A stretch of 6,200 bases of DNA, from contig JALORT010000144.1 in NCBI GenBank assembly GCA_025458755.1, forward strand, positions 1 to 6,200, written 5' to 3'. A program made the position numbers and the translations under genes. Under the pieces are notes generated by a model. It ran no database searches. It worked only from the letters and a program-made list of their open reading frames with translations, and had not been told where the DNA came from. The stretch's first letter is position 1, and every line of letters begins with the position of its first letter. Positions 1-5,807 of this stretch are shown piece after piece. This stretch comes from Methylotetracoccus sp. (GTDB lineage: Bacteria > Pseudomonadota > Gammaproteobacteria > Methylococcales > Methylococcaceae).

Positions 1-1111
1 TGCGGCCCAGAGCCGCGTCGCGCTGGAGCGCGCGCTCCACGATGCGCGGCATGTTTTCGTCGATCCACTTCTCCAAGAGTGGGCGCAGCATGTCGGCGAC
101 GACATCTTCGAACGATCGGCTTGCAGAAGCGGGTGCCGCGGCTTCTGTTGCGACCGTGGCGGCTACAGGTGAGCTGACGGTTGCGGCTATCGAAACCGGT
201 TCAGGATTGGCTGCAGCAGTGGGCGCCGGAGCCAAAGGTTCAGGCTGCATGGCGGGTGCCGGAGCCGCGACTTCGGCCGGCACATGGGCCACATTATTCA
301 ACTCGGCAACCAGATCATCCAGCGCGCGGGCCGATGCAGCGGGCACCTCGGGTACCGGTGCGGACACAGCGGACGCGGCCGTTGCAGATGACGCCTGTGC
401 CGCTGTGGCGGGCGCGGGTTCTGCTGCAGGTACCGCTTGCTGCGCGGGTTGCGGGAAAGGGATGAAACCGGGGCGCTGCGGCGCTGCAGCGGGAGCAATC
501 TTCGTCACCGGCGCGGCAGATGGAGTAGCTTTTTCAATGGGCGCCGCCGCAGGAGGGGGAGGGGCCGCTGAAGGCATTGGCAGGGTAGGCTCCGGGCGCG
601 AGTCCTGCGGTGGGTAGAACCCGCCTTTGCGCGGCGCAAAAAGGCCCGACGAGGGTGCAGGGGCCGGTGCAGGAGCAGATGGCACAGGCTGCATTGCGAC
701 TTCAGATTTGGCTTCCGCCGCTTTGGCAGCCGAGCCGTTGGATGTGCCGTGCGGGTTGAGCAAATTAGCCCATTTCTCGCGCGCAGCATCCACGGGAGAC
801 ATGGTGGCGGCTGGCGGTGGGACGCTCGGCTGCGGAATGAAGGACGCTGCGGACGGCTTGTTTGCCGGCTTGTCGATCAGATCGTCGAGATCGTCATCGA
901 TCGCGGCTACGCGCGACCGCGGGGGTGTCGGCAGGGGCGTGGTGCCGTCAGCTGCTGCCGTTTCGGTCGCTGAGCGAAACGGCGGCAGCCCGGATGGACG
1001 CGACTCCACAGCAGTAGCGACCGGCTTCGAGCCGTGAAGCTCAGGCTCGTCGGTGAAAGTCTTGCGGATCGAAGCCAGGATCTCCTCGATCGACGCTTCC
1101 GGCGAACTCAT
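1..1111 (-). CDS. popZ: PopZ-family polar organizing protein (DUF2497), second tandem copy, 3' end cut by window edge
   Basis: The frame is open for 370 codons from the ATG at 1111-1109 to the left edge, with no stop, so the C-terminal end is missing. The N-terminus carries the family helix ASIEEILASIRK (residues 6-17). The C-terminal assembly region is at about 334-362 and includes WIDENMPRIVERAL. PopZ proteins self-assemble at the cell pole through the C-terminal helices and recruit chromosome-segregation and cell-cycle partners through the N-terminal helix. The roughly 315-residue linker is Ala/Pro-rich and predicted disordered. It contains an acidic patch (72-80, LDDLI) and a second LDDLV at 264-268, plus FIPQP (91-95) and FIPFPQP (216-222). 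The Caulobacter protein is about 177 aa, so this one is at least twice as long. A modest GGGA lies 7 nt before the ATG. A PopZ-family gene also lies immediately upstream. The family call is firm; the specific cellular role is inferred. Confidence 0.88.
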   Translation of the reverse strand, partial: MSSPEASIEEILASIRKTFTDEPELHGSKPVATAVESRPSGLPPFRSATETAAADGTTPLPTPPRSRVAAIDDDLDDLIDKPANKPSAASFIPQPSVPPPAATMSPVDAAREKWANLLNPHGTSNGSAAKAAEAKSEVAMQPVPSAPAPAPAPSSGLFAPRKGGFYPPQDSRPEPTLPMPSAAPPPPAAAPIEKATPSAAPVTKIAPAAAPQRPGFIPFPQPAQQAVPAAEPAPATAAQASSATAASAVSAPVPEVPAASARALDDLVAELNNVAHVPAEVAAPAPAMQPEPLAPAPTAAANPEPVSIAATVSSPVAATVATEAAAPASASRSFEDVVADMLRPLLEKWIDENMPRIVERALQRDAALGR

Positions 1112-1277
1112 CCTAGTGTCCCGTCTCGCGATTGCGCCGCAGTTGCGGCTGGGTGGCTGACTACCGATCCGTTTTAGAGCCATCTTGCACAGCATGGAAA
1201 TGCGGCGATCGGACGGCTGTGGACAGATTGGGCCTGCCGGTCGCACCGACTACACTGACCAATGCAGCACCACCTGC
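1112..1277 (-). other. Spacer between the two popZ-family genes
   Basis: The 166-bp gap contains no convincing gene. A perfect 5-bp inverted repeat with a 4-nt loop (GCCGC AGTT GCGGC, 1136-1149) would form a small hairpin in the minus-strand transcript, about 24 nt before the start codon of the downstream popZ copy. No T-tract follows it, so it does not look like a terminator. A weak -35/-10 pair (TTTCCA, 16 nt, TCTAAA on the minus strand) may be chance. The gap is long enough for a separate promoter, so the two copies could be expressed independently. Confidence 0.4.
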
Positions 1278-2366
1278 CTATTTCTTCGGCGATTTGACGC
1301 TTTCGGCGACTTCGATGTGAAGGGCTTTTTCGACCATGCGGGGCATGTTCTCGGCCAGCCACTGGCGCAGCATGGGCCGTAACAGGTCGGCTGTGGAATC
1401 TTCGATCGGAGCCGACGCTTGCGCCTGAGCCGGCAGCGGCGCGGGCGGTGCTGGAACCGGTGGCGGAATGTGAGCGGGAGGTTCGGCGCTGACCGGATCG
1501 GCCGGGAGAGACGGGTAGGACGCGACGATCGCGGCGGTCAAGCTGGCCGGAGCTTCCATCGCCACCAGCTCCTCAGAGGCCGTGAGTACGGGAGCTGGCG
1601 TTTCGCTGAACGAATCCGGTGATTGAGTTGCAGGTGACGGCAATGCGGCCGCAGCCGAAACGAGTGCCGCAGTGGCGGTGACTTCGAACGGTGACACGAA
1701 CGGCTGGACCGGTTCCGTCGCGATGGGTGCTGACCCCATGCTGCGGAAGCGTGTGTCCTTGAACGCAGCCATCTGGCGCGGGACCTGAGGGGATGGTACC
1801 GGCGCGGCCGGCTGGCTTTCCGGGCGATCGTACGCAGCGAACGTGCTTGCGGGAGAATGGCTTGCATCCGGGGCTGACATGGCTGGACCCGTAGCAAAAG
1901 TGGGCGGAGCGGGTGATACGGCCGGTGCGGCATCTGCCATCGCAGCGGCTGCAATCTCGTCGGCGCGTGGTGTGTTCGCTTCGTGGAATGTAGAAAGGAG
2001 GAAGTGCGGCGCGCCGTTCGCTTCGACCGCATCGGCGCGATGCAGCTTCAATGCACTCAGGGACTGATCGGACCGAGGTGCTTCCGCTGCATGACCATTG
2101 CCGTTGGAAGCGGCACGTATCGCTTCGCTCAGACGGCCGAACAGGGGAGCTGGTTTATCCGGCGATGCCGGTGCGGGTGACTTGAACATCGAGGGCAGGT
2201 CGAAGTCGCTGGGATCATCGAGCAGGCCGTCACCACGCGGGTGATGGACAGCTGCATTGAGATCAATCAGCGGCGCGCTGCTGCCAGGTTCCTCGGCGAT
2301 GATCCGGCGTACGGACGCCAGGATTTCCTCGATGCTTGCATGACCGTTCTTCTCCGTCAGTTCCAT
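1278..2366 (-). CDS. popZ: PopZ-family polar organizing protein (DUF2497), first tandem copy
   Basis: This is a complete 362-aa protein with the PopZ layout. The N-terminal helix ASIEEILASVRRIIAEE is at residues 10-26. A long Ala/Pro-rich linker follows, probably disordered. The C-terminal helices are at about 328-350 and include WLAENMPRMVEKAL, with a Lys-rich tail (VKSPKK). The family forms a condensate-like hub at the cell pole that anchors ParB/centromere and cell-cycle regulators. I chose the ATG at 2366 because GAGG lies 8 nt upstream. The frame extends to a GTG at 2387, but that adds only seven residues and has no good ribosome-binding site. Hydrophobic islands in the linker, such as DFDLPSMF (54-61) and PLFGRLSEAIR (74-84), may be partner-docking motifs. 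The gene sits downstream of tolC, the usual popZ position in this group. The family call is firm; the role in this organism is inferred. Confidence 0.9.
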   Translation of the reverse strand: MELTEKNGHASIEEILASVRRIIAEEPGSSAPLIDLNAAVHHPRGDGLLDDPSDFDLPSMFKSPAPASPDKPAPLFGRLSEAIRAASNGNGHAAEAPRSDQSLSALKLHRADAVEANGAPHFLLSTFHEANTPRADEIAAAAMADAAPAVSPAPPTFATGPAMSAPDASHSPASTFAAYDRPESQPAAPVPSPQVPRQMAAFKDTRFRSMGSAPIATEPVQPFVSPFEVTATAALVSAAAALPSPATQSPDSFSETPAPVLTASEELVAMEAPASLTAAIVASYPSLPADPVSAEPPAHIPPPVPAPPAPLPAQAQASAPIEDSTADLLRPMLRQWLAENMPRMVEKALHIEVAESVKSPKK

Positions 2367-2397
2367 AGTCGAACCTCGCTGACGCACGCTTACAGAA

Positions 2398-2414
2398 CCC
2401 TGTCCAAAACAGGG
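2398..2414 (-). promoter_or_regulatory. Small hairpin in the leader of the first popZ gene
   Basis: A perfect 6-bp inverted repeat with a 5-nt loop (CCCTGT CCAAA ACAGGG) lies about 31 nt upstream of the ATG at 2366. On the minus-strand transcript it reads CCCTGT TTTGG ACAGGG. No U-tract follows it, so a leader structure or protein-binding palindrome is more likely than a terminator. Function is unproven. Confidence 0.35.
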
Positions 2415-2637
2415 ATGCGAAAGAGAAACGGTTCCTGAGACCGGATATTCGCGAGAAATTCACTCGCTGATCCGCCCCCCCTGGATCGTCCCAAAAGCAC
2501 CATGTGAAATGGGAGAAATTGTCCGCCCTCCCCCGATCCCGGCGCTTCGTTGATTTTTCTAGGGTGGGCACGGGGCGAAGGTGTGGCGAAAGCGCCGCGC
2601 GGCAATAAAAAACCCAAGTCTGAGACGCTGCCATGCA

Positions 2638-2653
2638 CGTGACGATTGTCACA
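2638..2653. promoter_or_regulatory. Candidate CRP/FNR-family binding palindrome
   Basis: The sequence CGTGA-CGATTG-TCACA contains the perfect palindrome GTGAC-GATT-GTCAC (2639-2652). It differs from the CRP consensus TGTGA-N6-TCACA at one consensus base, and it has the same spacing as FNR/FixK sites. It lies 272 bp upstream of the popZ ATG at 2366 and 145 bp beyond the tolC stop, so the popZ gene is its most likely target. I could not place a convincing -35/-10 pair beside it, so whether it activates or represses cannot be said. Confidence 0.4.
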
Positions 2654-2797
2654 ACCGGAATCCCAAGCAGTTCAGGCTTCGGCAGATTTCGGGTCTAACG
2701 ACACATCGACACGACAGCGCGGCGCCTTCAACGCTCCGGCGGGCCGCAACCGAAATCGCGGCGGAATTGTGTTCATTCCTGAAGATGTAATTCGAAG

Positions 2798-4288
2798 CTA
2801 TTTCATTTCGCCAGGATCGACGTCGAAGCGCTCATGGCGGCCGTCCTCGTGCGTGATCGAGAGACCGAACCACTTGCGGTTGACCTCTTCGTAGTGAGCT
2901 TCCGGATCATACACCGTGCCGGTGACACCGAGGCTCAGAGCGTCGAGACGCCCAAGGGCGGCCTGTAAGCCGTAGGCGGCAACGATGACATTGCGCCGGA
3001 TGGTGACCAGGGTAACCTGCGAGCGCAGGAGTTCCTGCTGAGCGTTCAGCACTTCAATAAGAGTACGCTGGCCGACGCGCTCTTCTTCACGGACGCCAGT
3101 CAGCGCGATGGTGTTCGCATCGACGGCGGCCTTGGCGCTTTCAAGCTGCGCGCGGGCGCCGATCAACTGCGACCAGGCGGCGATGACGTTTGCCTTTACG
3201 ACCACGCGGGCCTGCTCGATGTCCTGGAGACGCGCAAGGTGCTCGTGCTTGGCCTGACGAACCTGGGAGTAGATGACGCCGCCCTGCTCGAAGATGGGAA
3301 CTCTGACACGGCCTAGTACTTGCGCCGTCTCCGTCGAAGAAATTCCCTCAGTCTCATCAAACCGATTGTCATAGTCAGCCTGCACCTCAACTTGCGGCAG
3401 CAAGGCACCACGAATGCGATCGACGTTGAAGCGCGCGGCCTGCTCATTATAGAGCGCAGCGACCACGTTCGGATTTTCTTGGGTCCCGATGTTCACCGCT
3501 TCCTGCTGGGACTGCGGCAGCATCGAAGTCTTCAACGACGGTTCCACGAGACCCGTAGCCGGCTGGCCGACGGTCCGTTCGAACGCACCGCGGCTTGTCT
3601 GGAGGTCGGCGCGAGCCTGGTCGAGCAGGGCAACAGCGTCGGCTCGGCGGGCCTCGGACTGGGCGACGTCGGTGCGCGTGACTTCGCCAACGGCAAACCT
3701 GTCTCTCGTCGCTCGGAGTTCTTCGTCAAGAACCTTCAGGTTGTTTTCATTGAGCCGCACGATCGCCTGATCGCGCACCACGTCCATGAACGCGGTGACG
3801 GCTTCGAGCAGAATTTCCTGCTCGACGACGCGGAGGGTTTCACGTCCGGCGCGAACAATCGATTCTGCCTGGCTAACTGCATTAGTAACCTGGAACCCGC
3901 GAAAGACCGGCTGGAGTATACTGACGCCATATCCGCGGGGCTTGAGATCATCGTCGCCGCCGGGGCGGCGGTCGGTATTGCGGTATCCCGCGTCGGCCGA
4001 TGCGCCAATGTCCGGGCGATAGCCCGACTTGGCAATCGGCACTTCTTCATCGGTGGCGCGCAGGCGGGCGCGCTCGGCGTCGATGCGCGGGTTGTATTCG
4101 TAGGCCGAAGCCAAGGCTTCATCGAGGGTCAAAGCGAGTGACGGGGTGGGTGAGAAGGCGGCAACCATCACCGCCGCCGCCGATGCGGCTAGCAACGGTA
4201 GCATCCGCGTCTTTCGACGAGAGGCAACCCGATGTAATGGCGCGATCAAAACATTTCCCCCCGTTCCGAAAACCGGCCCGACCAGCAA
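2798..4288 (-). CDS. tolC: TolC family outer membrane efflux/type I secretion channel
   Basis: The 496-aa protein has the typical TolC length and the family's internal duplication. The first repeat includes FAVGEVTRTDVAQSEAR (198-214) and the second includes VGQRTLIEVLNAQQEL (405-420). A hydrophobic signal segment (29-45) ends near SLALTLDEAL, giving export to the periplasm and probable cleavage near residue 52. TolC trimers form an outer-membrane beta-barrel with a periplasmic helical tunnel. They pair with inner-membrane RND or ABC pumps and adaptor proteins to expel drugs or secrete proteins. No pump partner is in the window, so it may serve several systems. The start is uncertain. A TTG at 4288 has GGAGG 5 nt upstream; a TTG at 4249 has a G-rich site and gives a more normal signal peptide; the ATG at 4204 would remove every basic residue before the hydrophobic segment. 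The pcm-like gene is upstream and popZ downstream. Confidence 0.93.
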   Translation of the reverse strand: MLVGPVFGTGGNVLIAPLHRVASRRKTRMLPLLAASAAAVMVAAFSPTPSLALTLDEALASAYEYNPRIDAERARLRATDEEVPIAKSGYRPDIGASADAGYRNTDRRPGGDDDLKPRGYGVSILQPVFRGFQVTNAVSQAESIVRAGRETLRVVEQEILLEAVTAFMDVVRDQAIVRLNENNLKVLDEELRATRDRFAVGEVTRTDVAQSEARRADAVALLDQARADLQTSRGAFERTVGQPATGLVEPSLKTSMLPQSQQEAVNIGTQENPNVVAALYNEQAARFNVDRIRGALLPQVEVQADYDNRFDETEGISSTETAQVLGRVRVPIFEQGGVIYSQVRQAKHEHLARLQDIEQARVVVKANVIAAWSQLIGARAQLESAKAAVDANTIALTGVREEERVGQRTLIEVLNAQQELLRSQVTLVTIRRNVIVAAYGLQAALGRLDALSLGVTGTVYDPEAHYEEVNRKWFGLSITHEDGRHERFDVDPGEMK

Positions 4289-4293
4289 ACTCC

Positions 4294-4298
4294 CCTCC
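4294..4298 (-). promoter_or_regulatory. Shine-Dalgarno site deciding the tolC start
   Basis: On the minus strand a GGAGG is followed by 5 nt and then the TTG at 4288. It is the strongest ribosome-binding site upstream of tolC. It favours the outer TTG start, although the resulting leader is unusually long (about 28 residues before the hydrophobic segment). A second G-rich run lies 6 nt before the TTG at 4249. Confidence 0.45.
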
Positions 4299-4477
4299 GG
4301 ATCATGTCCGGGTCTGCGGCAATCTTGTTACCCACACTGCTAGCGCGATTCGCCGGGGCCACTCATTGCCTTTACCAGAAACAGGAGGGGCGTTTCATTG
4401 ATCCGATGCGGAATCCAACTCGGCGTGGCTCGGATCACACAGCAATACTGAATTAAAAGACGTATCCTGACCAATTA

Positions 4478-5149
4478 TCAAAAGACGAACCGGCGGATGG
4501 GTTCGAAACCTGGCAGAAATGGCGCCCCGGCATCAAAACCGTCCCGCTCCGACACTGCGCTGCCGCTACGCTGCCAGAGCGTGGCACGGCCCGTGCGGCC
4601 GTCCGATACAATGGCGACCAGCCGACCTCCGTCCTTGAGTTGTCCAAGCAGCGCGTCGGGCACTGAGGCGACAGCACCTTCGATGACGATAGCGTCGAAA
4701 GGACCTTCGGCGGGATAGCCAACCGGCAGGCTTCCGTGGATGACGGCAACATTGTCGGCGCCAAGTGCCTGGAGCACCCGGGTTGCTTCCTGCGCCAGCG
4801 CCAGTTCGCTCTCGAGGGCGACAACGGTCTGCGCAAGGCGGCCCAAAATGGCCGAAGAGTAGCCAGTGCCGCATCCGATATCGAGGACGACATCGGTGGG
4901 CTCGATCGAGGCCAACTGCAGCAGTTTCGCGAACGTGCGCGGAGCCAGCAGCACGCGGGAGGACGATGCCGGGCCGGGCACGTCGAGCGGCAGGTCGATA
5001 TCGAGGTAGGCGAGGCTGCGGCGCGCAGCGGATACGAAGGCCTCGCGCGGGACTGCGTTCATGGCGCGAGGGATGCGCCGGTCAGTCACGTCGCTGGGAC
5101 GAACTTGCGATTCCACCATGTTCTGGCGCTGCAGCGAAAGATCGGACAT
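4478..5149 (-). CDS. pcm: Protein-L-isoaspartate O-methyltransferase family protein (divergent clade)
   Basis: A 223-aa class I SAM-dependent methyltransferase. Motif I is VLDIGCGTGY (88-97), an acidic residue after strand 2 (E113) fits ribose binding, motif II is PFDAIVIEGAV (150-160), and motif III is LKDGGRLVAIV (171-181). The N-terminal QRQNMVESQVRPSDV (7-21) and VPREAFV (33-39) match the Pcm family. Canonical Pcm methylates isoaspartyl residues in damaged cytoplasmic proteins for repair. Here the usual TISQP segment before motif I reads LLAP (67-70), so the standard active-site Ser is absent and repair activity is uncertain. The ATG at 5149 is chosen because the family N-terminus starts there. 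The frame runs on to 5347, but that extension resembles no Pcm sequence I know. The ribosome-binding site is weak. The gene lies 189 bp before the tolC start and may be co-transcribed with it. Confidence 0.88.
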   Translation of the reverse strand: MSDLSLQRQNMVESQVRPSDVTDRRIPRAMNAVPREAFVSAARRSLAYLDIDLPLDVPGPASSSRVLLAPRTFAKLLQLASIEPTDVVLDIGCGTGYSSAILGRLAQTVVALESELALAQEATRVLQALGADNVAVIHGSLPVGYPAEGPFDAIVIEGAVASVPDALLGQLKDGGRLVAIVSDGRTGRATLWQRSGSAVSERDGFDAGAPFLPGFEPIRRFVF

Positions 5150-5284
5150 GTGCGGTACCCATTGCCTCGGACGCAGGCGGACCATAGGACGGCCCACCGC
5201 TTCGGCCCATACCGCAATTTGCCCTGGCTCACCACGCCCGCAGGCATAATGGGCGACTCTTTTTCTGGTGGCGCATGGCTTCCC

Positions 5285-5313
5285 TTGTGCCCCGTTCGCC
5301 TCCCGTGCTAGAT
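5285..5313 (+). promoter_or_regulatory. Candidate housekeeping promoter for tRNA-Cys
   Basis: TTGTGC (5285-5290, preceded by C) and CTAGAT (5308-5313) are 17 nt apart. They resemble the rhizobial sigma-70 consensus CTTGAC-N17-CTATAT, and the -10 matches at five of six positions. Transcription would start near 5320 and give a leader of about 80 nt before the tRNA. The call is based on resemblance and position only. Confidence 0.35.
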
Positions 5314-5400
5314 GCCCGCTCTCCGGATCAGGACCCGCCCGGTACACTCTCGAAAGACGGTACGCACCGGCTTTTGCGTGGCGGAACTCCCCGGATCAGA

Positions 5401-5474
5401 GGCCACGTGGCGGAGTGGTGACGCAGCGGACTGCAAATCCGCGTACCCCGGTTCAATTCCGGGCGTGGCCTCCA
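5401..5474 (+). tRNA. tRNA-Cys (anticodon GCA)
   Basis: A complete cloverleaf with the 3' CCA encoded. The acceptor stem GGCCACG (5401-5407) pairs with CGTGGCC (5464-5470). The anticodon stem GCGGA/TCCGC encloses the loop CTGCAAA, with anticodon GCA at 5433-5435. The T stem CCCGG/CCGGG encloses TTCAATT. The discriminator base is U (5471), the identity base expected for cysteine tRNA. It decodes UGC and UGU codons. Confidence 0.97.
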
Positions 5475-5622
5475 ATCCTATTCGTTGAAATCTTGGCTTT
5501 ATGAGCTTTGGGAGGGCCTGCGCAGCCGCGCCGCCAAACTCGTGTGGGCGCGCGACGGAAAAGTACTTCTCTCACCGGTTTGGTTCTGCTAATCAGCCCC
5601 GGCGTCCAGAGGGCGCGTCTGT

Positions 5623-5697
5623 TCCGCGGTAGCTCAGTGGTAGAGCATCCGACTGTTAATCGGACGGTCGTAGGTTCGAGCCCTACCCGCGGAGCCA
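5623..5697 (+). tRNA. tRNA-Asn (anticodon GTT)
   Basis: A complete cloverleaf with encoded CCA. The acceptor stem TCCGCGG (5623-5629) pairs with CCGCGGA (5687-5693). The anticodon stem TCCGA/TCGGA encloses CTGTTAA, with anticodon GTT at 5655-5657. The T arm contains TTCGAGC, and the discriminator is G (5694), as expected for Asn. It lies 148 bp after tRNA-Cys on the same strand. A weak promoter-like pair (CTTCTC, 17 nt, CTAATC at 5566-5594) precedes it, so it could be transcribed alone or by readthrough from tRNA-Cys. It is convergent with the downstream gene. Confidence 0.97.
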
Positions 5698-5723
5698 GCC
5701 CTTCCACTTCTAGATCGGATCCG

Positions 5724-5763
5724 AAATAGCAAAATCGCCAAACCGGGAACCGGTCTGGCGATT
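5724..5763 (-). terminator. Intrinsic terminator of the L,D-transpeptidase gene
   Basis: An 8-bp stem AATCGCCA/TGGCGATT (5733-5740 with 5756-5763) continues after one A/C mismatch into a 5-bp stem ACCGG/CCGGT with a 3-nt loop. On the minus strand the hairpin is followed by TTTTGCTATTT. It begins 44 bp after the stop codon of the minus-strand gene. The plus-strand side has no T-tract, so it would end tRNA-Asn transcripts less well. Confidence 0.85.
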
Positions 5764-5807
5764 GATGGCGTTCGCGACTGCAACGGGCGCGCTTCAGATC
5801 GCCATTC

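Larger units (their letters stand above)
2367..2797. other. Intergenic region between tolC and first popZ gene
   Basis: This 431-bp stretch holds no supported gene. It contains a CRP/FNR-like palindrome, a GANTC site next to it (GAATC, 2658-2662; GANTC is the CcrM methylation target in alphaproteobacteria), and small hairpins at 2398-2414 and 2451-2467 (GCGAG, 7-nt loop, CTCGC). There is an A-tract at 2607-2613, which is a T-tract on the minus strand. No GC-rich stem precedes that tract on the minus strand, so I do not call a tolC terminator. A GTG-initiated 82-codon frame lies inside but lacks a ribosome-binding site. The length suggests a dedicated promoter and leader for the popZ gene. Confidence 0.5.

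Noticed and set aside
300..960. Alternating Ala/Pro-coding repeats, considered as a tandem DNA repeat
   Set aside because: The bias is at the amino-acid level; no regular nucleotide repeat unit is present.
42..1037. Plus-strand open frames rich in Ala and Gly
   Set aside because: They are shadows of the Ala/Pro-rich minus-strand popZ copy; the composition is low-complexity and no ribosome-binding site or family match is seen.
2580..2625. GC-rich inverted repeats next to an A/T tract, considered as a tolC terminator
   Set aside because: On the minus strand the T-tract comes before the GC-rich stem rather than after it, so the order is wrong for an intrinsic terminator.
2390..2638. 82-codon minus-strand frame inside the tolC-popZ spacer
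   Set aside because: It starts with GTG, has no ribosome-binding site, and has no recognisable motif; it is too short to distinguish from chance in GC-rich DNA.
3320..4141. A 273-codon open frame on the plus strand opposite tolC
   Set aside because: It is antisense to a well-supported tolC gene, has no recognisable domain, and long mirror frames are expected from high-GC codon bias.
5150..5347. 66-codon N-terminal extension of the pcm-like gene
   Set aside because: The extension resembles no methyltransferase N-terminus; the family's usual start matches the ATG at 5149.
5323..5399. Direct repeat CCGGATCAG (5323-5331 and 5391-5399) before tRNA-Cys, considered as an attachment site
   Set aside because: It is only 9 bp, does not copy the tRNA 3' end, and there is no integrase or foreign-looking segment nearby.
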